Source: Pseudomonas mucoides (GTDB taxonomy: Bacteria; Pseudomonadota; Gammaproteobacteria; Pseudomonadales; Pseudomonadaceae). From it: a stretch of DNA of 64,000 bases. The notes below the pieces were generated by a model, which was given only the letters and a program-made list of their open reading frames with translations, did no database searches and had not been told where the DNA came from. A program made the translations under genes and the position numbers. Positions 7,586 to 16,496 of this stretch are shown one piece after another (position 1 is the first letter of the stretch; every line of letters begins with the position of its first letter). Location: positions 27,255 through 91,254 of the forward strand of contig NZ_JACOPW010000013.1 in NCBI RefSeq assembly GCF_015461845.1, read 5' to 3'.

Positions 7586-8966
7586 GAGCGGCATCCTTGG
7601 TGATGGTGATTTGGTATCCGGTCCTGCGGCGAATAACACCAGAGGCTTCTTCAAAAGTGAGACCACCCGAGACCAGATGGCTCAGTGCCCGTAGGGCATC
7701 AGATTCTTCATCGGCGGCGATGCCTAGGCTCTGGCTGAAATCCAGCCATTTACGCTTGGAGGCAGTGGTAAGCCCATTGGCAATGGCTCGTATCTTGGCT
7801 ACGCGCCGTAGGTCAGGAAGGGGCTGGTCGAGTAAAGAGGCACAATATCTGGCCATATACTCACCTGCATTCATCCTTGAGTTGATCAGGGCTTTGAGTG
7901 CGTCTTCACGACCAGCTGTTCGCATGGCATCGGCATCATCCATGCCACGGCCAAGCGCTATGATGCTCAAGGTTATGCCAACGGCTTCAGCCTCACGGAT
8001 CGACGATAGTGCACCTTCATAGCCGGCATGATCGCCATCGACCATATGAGCGGCCTCTGTAATTCCTTGGCTGGCTAGGTATGCGGCCTGGGCTGAGTTA
8101 ATTGATGCTTGCCCAATGGCGCATCCCCAAACCTTGATGAGCTGCAGAGCCCAAGCATCCAACGTCCCTTCCACGCAAACCAGGATGGACTTCTGCCGCT
8201 GCTTGAAAAGGTAAGGGATATCTTTGGACGATTTTGGTGAAAAACGGTATTTCGGATTAGACCTGGCTTCACCTTGTCCTGATGGGATCCTGCCCCAGAT
8301 ACGGGCCTCGCCGTCTGGGTGAGGCCAGTAACCGATAACTCGACCTTCCATCCCCGACCAGACAGATGAAGGGGTTTCATCCTCAAAGCTGACGATCCCA
8401 ATAGAACGGGCTTGCTCCCGGGTAACACCGTGAGCCTGAAGAAGCGAAAGCACTTCATCATTGTTAGTGAATACGCCGAGGCGCAGCGTAGCCATGACCT
8501 CGTTTGTATACCCTCGGGATTGCTGGAATTCGTCAAGAATCCCCTTGTTGCGTTGAGCCAGTTGCTGAGTCACCAGAATGATTGCCTGGCCCGTCGTGAG
8601 GGGAGGGCGACCACCATTGGCTGCGCGTGACTGCTGCTTGGCTTCGTTGTCCCGGTTGTCAGGGGGTTCAACACCTGCGGACTCACAAAGGGTTTTGACG
8701 ATATCGCCGTTGCTCATGCCGTTCTGGGCGAGGGCGTCCCACAAAGGCGTGTATGGGCTTGGGCAGTTGTCCTTACGATTGCACTGAATCCCGGACCTGA
8801 ATGGGTAGTAGAAAGCGCGGTCTTTACCACAGGCTGGACAGTCGAGGACATAGGAGCCATTGGCTGATAGCTTTTTGGGGTGCAGGTGATTAAGAAGGCC
8901 ACGATCCACTGCATCTAGCTTCGGGTATACGGCGTCTTTGATGAAGTCTGTGATTGATTGCTTCAT
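7578..8966 (-). CDS. DnaG-type primase (CHC2 zinc finger plus TOPRIM)
   Basis: Predicted to synthesise RNA primers for plasmid or transferred-strand replication. The N-terminus has a zinc ribbon (Cys43, Cys46, Cys62, Cys68). The core contains the primase motif RFSPKSSKDIPYLF, with TOPRIM signatures EGTLDA (266-271), DGDHAG (310-315) and DDADA (343-347), the metal-binding acidic residues of the family. At 462 residues it lacks the DnaB-interacting C-terminal helicase-binding domain of chromosomal DnaG. It overlaps the upstream HTH gene by ATGA. Start at 8966 fits that overlap. A plasmid-encoded primase beside a conjugation system suggests priming of the incoming strand, but this is inference. 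Confidence 0.9.
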   Translation of the reverse strand: MKQSITDFIKDAVYPKLDAVDRGLLNHLHPKKLSANGSYVLDCPACGKDRAFYYPFRSGIQCNRKDNCPSPYTPLWDALAQNGMSNGDIVKTLCESAGVEPPDNRDNEAKQQSRAANGGRPPLTTGQAIILVTQQLAQRNKGILDEFQQSRGYTNEVMATLRLGVFTNNDEVLSLLQAHGVTREQARSIGIVSFEDETPSSVWSGMEGRVIGYWPHPDGEARIWGRIPSGQGEARSNPKYRFSPKSSKDIPYLFKQRQKSILVCVEGTLDAWALQLIKVWGCAIGQASINSAQAAYLASQGITEAAHMVDGDHAGYEGALSSIREAEAVGITLSIIALGRGMDDADAMRTAGREDALKALINSRMNAGEYMARYCASLLDQPLPDLRRVAKIRAIANGLTTASKRKWLDFSQSLGIAADEESDALRALSHLVSGGLTFEEASGVIRRRTGYQITITKDAAHG

Positions 8967-9694
8967 TCGCCGGCCGCCGCCGTCTCTTTCCCTCTCAGGC
9001 TTGCGACGACGCGAGGGCAGATGCCCTGGTCAATCGCAATTTCACCGAGTTTGACCTTGAGTTGGCGACGTACCTTCCATACCTGCTTTTCACTAAGCCC
9101 AAGCATCGAGCTCATGTCTACGGAGCAATGTTGCTCAAGAACAGCCAGGCGGAGGATCTGGTGTTCACGATGTGTCAGAAACCTGCGCAGCGTCTCAACG
9201 TGAGCATGGCGCTTCTGCAGTCCTTCATCACTGAGCACGATGCCGTCGGACAGGAACTGGGGTAGTGCCGACAGGCTGTCAGTGTAGTTGGACGCAGTGT
9301 TGAGGTAATCAGGTTCTAGACCATGAGCGCGCGGCGCATAGTCTAAGCCGTCGAGATCCGCAAAGTTGAATGCGCCAGAACCTGGAACCTCATCGATGAC
9401 GCGGGCATAACCGTACTTACGTATGTAAGAGAGGGCGTAGCCGATCAAGCACAACCCGCGTCCGTCAGGGGAGCCGGCAGCGTAGTTTCTGATGGCGCTC
9501 TTTGTGGCGTCATAGATGCCCGGGTACAGAATCTGAAGAAGCTCCTCGTCCGTTAGACGAACAGAAAGCTTCGAGCGGATTTCAGCTACCCACTGTTGTT
9601 GGGATTCGACATGAATGACGAACTCCCACGGGTCAAGACTTAAGAACTGGTCGCTGGTAAGCCCGGCGAGCCAGTTGCTCCTAACGAGGCGCAT
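8963..9694 (-). CDS. HTH protein at head of primase operon, 243 aa
   Basis: Mostly helical protein. Residues about 173-215 (THREHQILRLAVLEQHC then MLGLSEKQVWKVRRQLKVKL) read as a sigma-70 region 4 or LuxR-like helix-turn-helix at the C-terminus. The N-terminal 150 residues are unrecognised. GGAGGGAGG precedes the ATG. The first gene of a five-gene leftward operon, it overlaps the primase by 4 nt. A perfect inverted repeat (9706-9721) sits immediately upstream and could be its own operator. Probably a transcription factor for replication or transfer genes. Confidence 0.75.
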   Translation of the reverse strand: MRLVRSNWLAGLTSDQFLSLDPWEFVIHVESQQQWVAEIRSKLSVRLTDEELLQILYPGIYDATKSAIRNYAAGSPDGRGLCLIGYALSYIRKYGYARVIDEVPGSGAFNFADLDGLDYAPRAHGLEPDYLNTASNYTDSLSALPQFLSDGIVLSDEGLQKRHAHVETLRRFLTHREHQILRLAVLEQHCSVDMSSMLGLSEKQVWKVRRQLKVKLGEIAIDQGICPRVVASLRGKETAAAGE

Positions 9695-9705
9695 GCCTCC
9701 CTCCT

Positions 9706-9721
9706 CCGATCATACGATCGG
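9706..9721. promoter_or_regulatory. Perfect inverted repeat, candidate operator
   Basis: CCGATC-ATAC-GATCGG, six-base arms with a 4-nt spacer, 12 nt upstream of the HTH gene start (9694) and overlapping its leader. Suggests autoregulation by repression or an mRNA hairpin; no T-run follows, so it is not a terminator. Confidence 0.4.
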
Positions 9722-10159
9722 CTCCTAAGCGCAAATCCAGTCCCCTGGAATTTGCTTTGTCCGGTAGCCACGACAGCCACCGACCCCCTTCTACATACGG
9801 TGAGCAATGCTCAACCGCTTGGCTCCTCGGACGCCCCGTAGGTGTGTACCGAAGTAATTGAGCGCGATTCTATTGGGCGCGGATGGGACAGGCAACTCTA
9901 AAAAGGGCGTGATTTTTCAGTCAAAAGCGTTGAGCTGGAGGCAAAGTGAGACATCAGGTACCCAACTGTGTGCAATGACGTTCAGCTTGTAAATCGCTAC
10001 AGACCCTGTCCCGTAAGGAAGTTGACGCCTGAAACCCGGCGTTGATGGCACACCAATGGCCACAAGATGCTCAATGGTGGCAATGTACTACCGTTCGTCG
10101 CTGCTCTTGGAATTCACGAACGTGACGTTAAGGTGCGCTCATCACCTGTAGGAGTAACC
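9722..10159. other. Intergenic region between divergent genes
   Basis: No convincing coding frame. It must contain the promoter of the leftward primase operon and that of the small rightward gene at 10160. I see AT-rich patches near 9900-9920 and 9985, but no RNA gene, iteron array or strong hairpin. Confidence 0.4.
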
Positions 10160-10492
10160 ATGATCAACGCGTATCACCAAGCCATTAGCTCGGCTCGTCA
10201 AGCGGGATTTGCTTTGCAGAATCGACTGCATGGCTGGGCAGCTATCAAAGAGGGCATTGATACTGTTCTCGTTAGCTTCTTCTATATCGAAGGCGGCCAG
10301 GTCAGTGCTCAGATTGTTTGGAGTGGGCCCGATCCGCGCGACTCGATGGACCTGGTAGCGCATCACCTCAATGGCCAGGCTGGTGCTGGGAGCGAACTCG
10401 TTCAAATGTTGATTGATGTTTATCGGGCAAGTGGTGACAGCGATACGCTCCTCCCGATGAAGCCATGTCCCAAAGGTGCCGTTCTTCACTAG
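10160..10492 (+). CDS. Hypothetical protein, 110 aa
   Basis: The start at 10160 has GGAG 5 nt upstream; the frame extends back to 10067 without support. A small soluble protein with predicted helix, two or three strands (VLVSFFYIEGGQVSAQIVW) and a C-terminal helix; no recognised family. It stands alone in a gene-poor stretch. Function unknown. Confidence 0.55.
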   Translation: MINAYHQAISSARQAGFALQNRLHGWAAIKEGIDTVLVSFFYIEGGQVSAQIVWSGPDPRDSMDLVAHHLNGQAGAGSELVQMLIDVYRASGDSDTLLPMKPCPKGAVLH

Positions 10493-11010
10493 CGGCTCCG
10501 ATATCAGCCGGCGGCCTGATTCCACAGCGCAAACAAGTGACGTGGGCTGCGGGGACTTATACCGACACCGGCTCGGCTGTCTCTGGCCATTTGGTGGGTG
10601 CGAGTAGTCCGAGAGTGGCCGTATCGGCTCAAGGTGCTTGAGTTGCCTCTCTAGTGTGTTCCGATTTCCGAACTTAATAGCCTACCTGGATAGCCAGGGA
10701 TCTCAGCTTGAGGGTTTGGAGCTTGTCACGGGCTGCTGGATCTTTCTTGCAGGTCACGGTTGTCACTAATCGGATCTGACGAATCCCGAATATTCCTAAC
10801 ACCAACTGAGTGCGCGCCGCAGCCTGCCTTCTTTGAGGGGTCGCAGACCGATCTAGTTATGGGGGAGGGCTCGAGCCCTACGGCGCAGCCTATGCCATGA
10901 GCCAAATCTTATGGTGGCTGATACTGAGTGATCGGTAGATGGTCACAGCCGCTGAACAGGTTGCCCTATTAGGTCATTCGTGAAATGGGCCTTCTTTCGC
11001 CGAGCGCGAG
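10493..11010. other. Gene-poor stretch with a 14-bp palindrome
   Basis: No supported coding region in about 520 bp. The only structure seen is a perfect 14-bp palindrome AGGGCTCGAGCCCT at 10866-10879. No iterons, no A-box and no oriT-like nick motif were recognised. Confidence 0.35.
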
Positions 11011-11499
11011 CTAAAAGCTAAAGACCCATGCATCACCTAGTGTGAGCGTTGTGATGATGAAACCTGGCTGTCTGGTACTGACTCTATGAGGTGTCGGTTG
11101 GCGAGCTAAGGTCATTCTTGGCTGATGCGATTTTCCATCGTGTAGAGCATCACTGACATCTTTTGTCTGCTGGGAACGGAGGAGTGCCGCAGGCCGGCTG
11201 GGTCTACCTTGGTACGTAAGGTCGTAAACGCGCTCAAGGGTATTCCAACGCCCGGCCCTACCCTGGCGGCAAAGAAAGCGTTTTGCCTCCCCTGTCTTCA
11301 GGGAGTTCAGGCAATGCACGATGCTCATGTCTTTACCGTTACAGCCCTTAGCAATGATCACGGGCTCTCCAGCGAGAAAAGCAGGGCTGTAACCACCAGT
11401 AGCAATGATGTGCACCCCATCGACCCAATCAGTTAAGACCCCTTGAGTGCGCCCCCCGCCTCTTATGGGATCGTTGTTCTCCAAACCTCTTGCTTGCAA
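11011..11499 (-). CDS. Possible hypothetical protein, 162 aa
   Basis: Open leftward frame with a TTG start and no ribosome site. The first 100 residues are plausible protein, but the last 60 are rich in Arg, Pro, Gln, Thr and look like translated non-coding DNA. A rightward gene upstream of it is also not credible. No family; may be spurious or a decayed gene. Confidence 0.25.
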   Translation of the reverse strand: MQARGLENNDPIRGGGRTQGVLTDWVDGVHIIATGGYSPAFLAGEPVIIAKGCNGKDMSIVHCLNSLKTGEAKRFLCRQGRAGRWNTLERVYDLTYQGRPSRPAALLRSQQTKDVSDALHDGKSHQPRMTLARQPTPHRVSTRQPGFIITTLTLGDAWVFSF

Positions 11500-11514
11500 T
11501 CGAAGTGCTGCCGC

Positions 11515-11997
11515 CTAACAAGGGAACAAAATGACGGGCACGCCGTGAGTGCGACATATCTCAGTGATTACTGCTGCAGTTGGTAGGCCGGCAGCATTTG
11601 CGGGAAGCGCAATGGCATGAGGTTCGCTCTTCTCAATGAACGTAAGAAGCAGAGATAGGCATCCAGCTCGGCTCGTCGCGGCAAGCGGAATGCTAGCTGC
11701 CGTCTGACCGAGGATTCGGTGACCTGCCTGAACCTTAACCACGAGCTCCTGTAGAAGACTGCTTTGGATGTACCACACAGTTGCAGTCGTCAGAGTTCCG
11801 AGGCGGTAAGCATCAACAGAGGACCTAAGCCAATACCGCCGACCACCCCCTGTCTCTCCGTCATGTTCAAGAGTTTTTAGAGCAACCATGCGTTGGAGTG
11901 TGTTGCGGTGGATTCCGAGGATTGAGCTGACCTCAGACCCCCTCAGCTGATCAGTTGGTTGTGGAGCGTGGTGCTTTTGGCTAGAGCGTTTTGGCAT
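11515..11997 (-). CDS. HTH domain protein, 160 aa
   Basis: Residues about 19-62 (RGSEVSSILGIHRNTLQRMV then RRYWLRSSVDAYR) look like a winged-helix/MerR-excisionase type DNA-binding domain with the basic wing after a Gly-Gly-Gly-Arg-Arg turn. The C-terminal 90 residues are alpha/beta, possibly a sensor or dimerisation domain, not recognised. Probably a small regulator. ATG at 11997, no good ribosome site. It faces away from the partition operon across a 500-bp gap, so it could control it. Confidence 0.55.
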   Translation of the reverse strand: MPKRSSQKHHAPQPTDQLRGSEVSSILGIHRNTLQRMVALKTLEHDGETGGGRRYWLRSSVDAYRLGTLTTATVWYIQSSLLQELVVKVQAGHRILGQTAASIPLAATSRAGCLSLLLTFIEKSEPHAIALPANAAGLPTAAVITEICRTHGVPVILFPC

Positions 11998-12501
11998 TCA
12001 AGAACTCATTTTCGAACATTTGTGATAACCCGTTGAAATAGAATCGGATTTATCAGAATCGCAGAAGGGCCCGTATTATTACATTAGACGGGGATTTAAC
12101 TAATTTCCCGCCTACTCTATGTTGTCGGATGCAGCCGGCCGGGAGCACCATCGGCATATCCGTAATGTGCATTCCGACACTAAATGAGTCCAAAAACAAC
12201 CGGAATTGACTAATGGATTTCGTATGGTGCTTTTGAGGTGCGTTGCTGGGCAATAAGGGGATAATTGTCGTGTGCCAGTGGGTTTTAGTCAGGCGTTACG
12301 AGGGCGTATGACGTTTGCGTTCGAATGCTTATACCTATGTGATTGGGGCATCAGTGGGCAGTCAGTAGTGTTGCTTAGGTGTGTCAGAAGGTGCTGCCGG
12401 GCTTTGGAGGTGCGCTACGAGTGCCTAAAGGGATTTTGCAGTGCTCTCTAAGACACCGTATTGGTCGTAAACAGCAATAACCACAGTTTTGAGGTTGATC
12501 T
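11998..12501. other. Leader region of partition operon, candidate centromere
   Basis: About 500 bp without a supported gene between a leftward HTH gene and the partition operon. ParM-type systems keep their centromere (parC, direct repeats) upstream of the actin gene. I see only weak repetition: GGATTT four times (near 12045, 12094, 12217, 12431) and two loose copies of GAGGTGCG (12235, 12407). A centromere here is expected from the family but not demonstrated. Confidence 0.3.
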
Positions 12502-13518
12502 GTGCGTAGAAATGTTCGTGATGTTGAGCTGGCAGGTCCGTTCCTTCAAAAGCTCGCCGAGATGACAGAGAGGCGAGAGCACCTCTTGATGGGGATCGTC
12601 GACCAGATGGCTTTTGTCCAAACTACACTTCAGCAACTTGCTGACAAGGTTAGGTCCTACGAAGGAGGCTGGGCACAGAGACGCTCTCAGGATGGCTGGT
12701 CATTAATGTGGATGTGGCGAGCAAGCGAGAAGGTTGGGCGGGTTTCGTGTGTAGAGGTGTACCTGTCGAAGGGAACAAAGAAAGATGGCGATTTCCACCG
12801 CGTTTCATTGAGGACAGTGGAGGCACGTCTTGCTCACATGACTCCGATCCTCGGTGCCAAAAGGACTAAATCGTTTTCCAGAGACCTTGAATTGTTCCTC
12901 AATGCAGCGAGGCGAGCGGTACGTTGGGTGAATGCATTTCCTGGTAATGATCTCGGGATCCTTGTTCCGAAATCAAAGGCTTCCGGGCTAGATGAGTGGA
13001 TCTCGGCATTGGCAGTGTCCTGCGAGACCCGAAGCGCTAAGGCTGCCGGTTTGATCGAGAAGTACCTTGAGTTGGATAGTGAATTAAATCAGCTAGCTTT
13101 TGAGTTCAATGAAGCGCGACAACCGGTAAGATTCAGGTCGATCATTTGCAGGCGTGAATGCCCTGCTCTCGATCCGCTGTCCCCTGCGGAGCCGCGATAC
13201 AGGGTGGTTGAATACTTCGACCGCCGGACAGGTAAGCGAAGTAGCCGAGATGTCAGCAGCTACAAGCAAAGGCTAAACCAGCAGAAGGTACGAGAGCGTC
13301 TTGCGCTCTCACTGGGTCGCCCTCCAACTGAGGCCGATTTGTCTGCTGTCATATCAACTAGACCAAGCCGAAAGCCAACGCCATGGCTGACAGCCGAGCT
13401 GATTTCTCACTGTCATCTAGGCAAGCATTCGGGAAGCATCAACAGACACCAAAAAAATATGGTGGCGATTCTGGAAGAGTGGGGCTCGTTGAGAGTCCTT
13501 ATCCGAGCGCTACTCTGA
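12502..13518 (+). CDS. Hypothetical protein in partition operon, 338 aa
   Basis: Unrecognised basic protein. The N-terminal 50 residues are a Leu-rich amphipathic helix (coiled-coil like), the middle is mixed, and residues 215-300 are strongly basic (Arg/Lys-rich) with three cysteines, so nucleic-acid binding is possible. It starts with GTG at 12502, preceded by GAGG, and ends 15 nt before the ParM-like gene, so the three genes likely form one transcript. A replication, relaxosome or partition role is conceivable; none is shown. Confidence 0.65.
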   Translation: MRRNVRDVELAGPFLQKLAEMTERREHLLMGIVDQMAFVQTTLQQLADKVRSYEGGWAQRRSQDGWSLMWMWRASEKVGRVSCVEVYLSKGTKKDGDFHRVSLRTVEARLAHMTPILGAKRTKSFSRDLELFLNAARRAVRWVNAFPGNDLGILVPKSKASGLDEWISALAVSCETRSAKAAGLIEKYLELDSELNQLAFEFNEARQPVRFRSIICRRECPALDPLSPAEPRYRVVEYFDRRTGKRSSRDVSSYKQRLNQQKVRERLALSLGRPPTEADLSAVISTRPSRKPTPWLTAELISHCHLGKHSGSINRHQKNMVAILEEWGSLRVLIRALL

Positions 13519-13533
13519 GTAGAAGGAAAAATA

Positions 13534-14604
13534 ATGTCTCATTCTATCGAACAGCTGATTGCGATCGACCTTGGTAACGGCACCACCAGTTACATCGCAG
13601 GTGCTGGCGAAATTCGAGGGTCTTTTGCGTCACTTGTTGCACCTGCTCAATCGAACCAAGGCCTGGGTGGTGGCTTCACCCGTGAGTCTTTCAAGACAAA
13701 GTTCGGATCTTTCTACATCGGCGATGACTGCCGGGAAGATGGTGCTGCCCCCCGTAGCACTGACTCGAGCTATTACAGTTCAGAAAGCATTAAGGTTCTG
13801 TTCCTCAAGGTCTTGAAAGAGGTTGGTCAGAAAAATCCGATCATCGTGACGGGGCTGCCGACTGAGTTTTTCAAGCTTCGCCGCAACGAGTTTGCCTCCG
13901 ATCTCAAAAAATGGGCTATCGAAGAAGGTTACCAACCAGCAAGCGTCAATGTGCTACCACAATACGTTGGCCCATGGTTCGACCCTGAACTGTTGGATCC
14001 GGAAGGGAAAGTCATTGATCCCCGTGTTGTGATGGAGGGGAAACTTGGAATTATTGATATCGGCCAGGGCACCACAGATGCCGGACAATTCGTCGACGGC
14101 AAGGTGAGTTCTGACGATAAGCTACGTTGGGGTGAATCTAGCGGGGTTTCTGACATCCACAAGAAACTGTTTACACAGCTAAAGCAGGTGGATGCACTAA
14201 ATACTATCCTGCCGGCAAAGTCCCGACTGCCTAAGGATTTCTCTCTCGACGCTCAGACTACTGAGTACACGATGGATACCTGGCTGAGGAAAGGCTTCAT
14301 CCCGTGGCGCGGATCCAGGATCGATATTGATCCCATCAGCCTACCTGCACGGCAAGAGTTCGCAGATGACGTGGTCGTACGGTGTATCAACACCGTCTGG
14401 GGGAAGACTGACTTCATGGCCGGTATGGTGGTGGCTGGTGGTGGTGCAATTGTTCTGGGGAGGAAACTCCTCCAAACGTATATCAACACGGTGATCTACA
14501 TGGCCAAGGATCCTGAGAACTCGATCGTGCGTGGCTATCATCGTTTTTACGTAACGCAGAACTTCAAGGAGCAGGCCCGGATGAAGGTAGCTCAGCGTGG
14601 CTGA
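13534..14604 (+). CDS. parM: ParM-like actin family segregation ATPase
   Basis: Predicted to polymerise into filaments that push sister plasmids apart. Actin-fold signatures are in order: phosphate-1 IDLGNGTTS (11-19), phosphate-2 IDIGQGTTD (174-182) and the adenosine loop VVAGGGAIVLG (299-309). At 356 residues it is of normal ParM/Alp size. AGAAGG precedes the ATG. The next gene overlaps by 8 nt and has a predicted DNA-binding fold, giving the ParM-ParR type II partition layout. The closest subgroup (ParM, Alp7A, phage-type) cannot be told by eye. Confidence 0.9.
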   Translation: MSHSIEQLIAIDLGNGTTSYIAGAGEIRGSFASLVAPAQSNQGLGGGFTRESFKTKFGSFYIGDDCREDGAAPRSTDSSYYSSESIKVLFLKVLKEVGQKNPIIVTGLPTEFFKLRRNEFASDLKKWAIEEGYQPASVNVLPQYVGPWFDPELLDPEGKVIDPRVVMEGKLGIIDIGQGTTDAGQFVDGKVSSDDKLRWGESSGVSDIHKKLFTQLKQVDALNTILPAKSRLPKDFSLDAQTTEYTMDTWLRKGFIPWRGSRIDIDPISLPARQEFADDVVVRCINTVWGKTDFMAGMVVAGGGAIVLGRKLLQTYINTVIYMAKDPENSIVRGYHRFYVTQNFKEQARMKVAQRG

Positions 14605-15205
14605 GACCCAGAGCGTTGTGATCCGGGAAAGGCTTTATCCAGAGATGCATGAAGCCCTTGTCGAGGTCCTAGCAAAATACCCCCGACAAGCTGGTAATCA
14701 GGTTGTGCTGGCTATGTCAGAAGCGTGCTTGAGCTTTTGCCCCATTTCTGAGGCCGACTACAACGTAGCCGACGGCGGTGAATTTCAGAACGTAAAATTT
14801 ACACTGTCGGCAGAGAAGTATCCGAAGTTATATGCGTTGTATCGGGCACTTCCGAGGGGGGTCAAGGGGCAAGCGATCATCAACTTACTGAACCGTCATC
14901 AACTATTTAGGCAAGCTGATCCGGGTAAGGTTAACGATGCTCTGAATGAGGCGCTGCTCGGTAGAAAGGTCACAGACGGATCATCGACCGACCTGGCCAA
15001 CACGAAGATGGGTGTAAGTGCAGAAATCGAAAGGGAGGTTGTGGCGAGACCAGTTGCTATGGTCGTGTCCAGCGTAGATCAGGCCAGCATTGAACCTGCT
15101 CCGGGCAACTTCACAACTGGAACGAAGCCACCGGTTGAAGCGTTGGTAATTCAGGTGGAAGTGGATGATCCATTGGCTGATTTGCCACCTATGGATTTCT
15201 CCTAG
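14597..15205 (+). CDS. ParR-like partition adaptor, 202 aa
   Basis: Residues about 56-95 have a beta strand (VKFTLS) followed by two amphipathic helices with LLNRH at the end, the layout of a ribbon-helix-helix DNA-binding domain. The C-terminal 80 residues are low-complexity, acidic and probably disordered, as in ParR proteins whose tail contacts the actin filament. The ATG overlaps the parM-like stop by 8 nt. Assignment rests on gene order and predicted fold rather than a recognised family match. Its stop overlaps the convergent gene at 15202 by 4 nt. Confidence 0.6.
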   Translation: MAETQSVVIRERLYPEMHEALVEVLAKYPRQAGNQVVLAMSEACLSFCPISEADYNVADGGEFQNVKFTLSAEKYPKLYALYRALPRGVKGQAIINLLNRHQLFRQADPGKVNDALNEALLGRKVTDGSSTDLANTKMGVSAEIEREVVARPVAMVVSSVDQASIEPAPGNFTTGTKPPVEALVIQVEVDDPLADLPPMDFS

Positions 15206-15462
15206 ATAACCCATACGTCCAGCAGCCCTTCGTCCAGGAGGGCTGCAACTCTCACCTCGCCATCCCAACGAACGAAACAATCAAGAACACGGGCCAACTG
15301 TCGCGGTGTACCGTCGCATGTGAGAAGTGGTGGTAATGCTTGAGTATGGGGGAGAACCTTGACCGCCTCCTGGGTGACCGATAAAACGGTCACGCCCTCT
15401 ACAAAGTTGTTGAGCAGGGTGGTCACCATAGTGTGAATTGGAGCTGCTGCAGTAGACATCAT
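15202..15462 (-). CDS. Hypothetical protein, 86 aa
   Basis: Small soluble alpha/beta protein, last gene of a leftward four-gene operon. Its ATG overlaps the end of the preceding gene (TGATG-type overlap at 15462). No family recognised. Its stop overlaps the convergent ParR-like gene. Confidence 0.55.
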   Translation of the reverse strand: MMSTAAAPIHTMVTTLLNNFVEGVTVLSVTQEAVKVLPHTQALPPLLTCDGTPRQLARVLDCFVRWDGEVRVAALLDEGLLDVWVI

Positions 15463-15875
15463 CAAAACCCTTCCACCCAAAATAGACCTTCAGTTGCATA
15501 GATTCGAACATTCGGACGCCGAGATCTGAACCAGGTCAGCGCATAGTTGAGAAAGCCTGGATTATCAGCTTCGATAGGGGGGTCTATGTTGGGGATACGG
15601 TCAACCAGGCTGTAGTTAACGTGAGCCACACCCTGAGATTCGGACAGAACGAGATCAAGAGAAACGCCTGTATGCTCGGGAAGGCTCAGTGCGAGATCTG
15701 AAAGCCAGAGATTGAAGTCCAGCTGCGACAGCGACCCGAATACACCGACCTTCGCCTGTGAAGCCGAGCGCGCGAGAAAGATATTCGCACTTGGGAGCCA
15801 GTTAGGCAGCAGATGGTTGACATCGAATGCGTCCGCCTCCTGAAGATAGCCGACATCAACGTTATAGGTTTGCAT
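15462..15875 (-). CDS. Hypothetical protein, about 137 aa
   Basis: Unrecognised soluble protein. I use the ATG at 15875 because GGAGC and AAAGAG lie just upstream; the frame is open back to 15929. Alternating hydrophobic stretches suggest an alpha/beta fold. Coupled by overlap to the 86-aa gene downstream and 72 nt from the gene upstream. Function unknown. Confidence 0.55.
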   Translation of the reverse strand: MQTYNVDVGYLQEADAFDVNHLLPNWLPSANIFLARSASQAKVGVFGSLSQLDFNLWLSDLALSLPEHTGVSLDLVLSESQGVAHVNYSLVDRIPNIDPPIEADNPGFLNYALTWFRSRRPNVRIYATEGLFWVEGF

Positions 15876-15947
15876 CTCTTTCTTGCTCCGAATCTGGATC
15901 AACATATTTTGATTTCTAGGTGGTGGCACGGTCTGGATCGGGGCAAA

Positions 15948-16496
15948 TTAGGCAGATCGAACTAGAGCTTTACGGTATACCTTCATGCTCGACATCCAAC
16001 CAGCTGTCACATACTCAATAGGCGGAACGCTCAGCCCAGCGCCTGCTGCCTCATGGAATCCAGCATCGAAATTCGAGATAAACGGAATTTCGAAAATCCC
16101 GTTTGCAGCTAGTTGCTCACGGACCGCCACTGCGTCAGCAGCTGAAAGACTTGGCAGCAAGTCGATAGCCTGGATCACAACATCTTCGCCCTCTGAGACA
16201 GGTATGTGTGGTACGAAGGGGGCTGTGGCCGAGACCAATTCGAAATCTCGGTACGCGCGTTTAACTTCACCCTGGATGCGCGCTACAAAGGTCAGACGTT
16301 CAAGCACGGCACCTATTGTGATTGTCCATGGAAAAGGATTCACTAACTCGTCAGCGGTGGAAACTAGTTGAACGCCGAATGGGACCAGACCCAGCTCTGG
16401 TCCAGATTCGTCACAGCGAATCAAATTCCCAAGTGAGTCTAGGCAGTAAGAGGGATACACATTGTCATTAACCGTGAAAATCACTGCGCCTATCAT
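15948..16496 (-). CDS. Hypothetical protein, 182 aa
   Basis: Unrecognised protein without signal peptide. N-terminal half rich in beta-strand pattern, C-terminal half helical (LSAADAVAVREQL). It overlaps the upstream lipoprotein gene by 4 nt (ATGA), so it is co-translated with it. Function unknown. Confidence 0.6.
   Translation of the reverse strand: MIGAVIFTVNDNVYPSYCLDSLGNLIRCDESGPELGLVPFGVQLVSTADELVNPFPWTITIGAVLERLTFVARIQGEVKRAYRDFELVSATAPFVPHIPVSEGEDVVIQAIDLLPSLSAADAVAVREQLAANGIFEIPFISNFDAGFHEAAGAGLSVPPIEYVTAGWMSSMKVYRKALVRSA

Noticed and set aside
11011..11436. Rightward 75-residue frame at 11209-11436
   Set aside because: No ribosome site, no known motif and it lies over the doubtful leftward frame.
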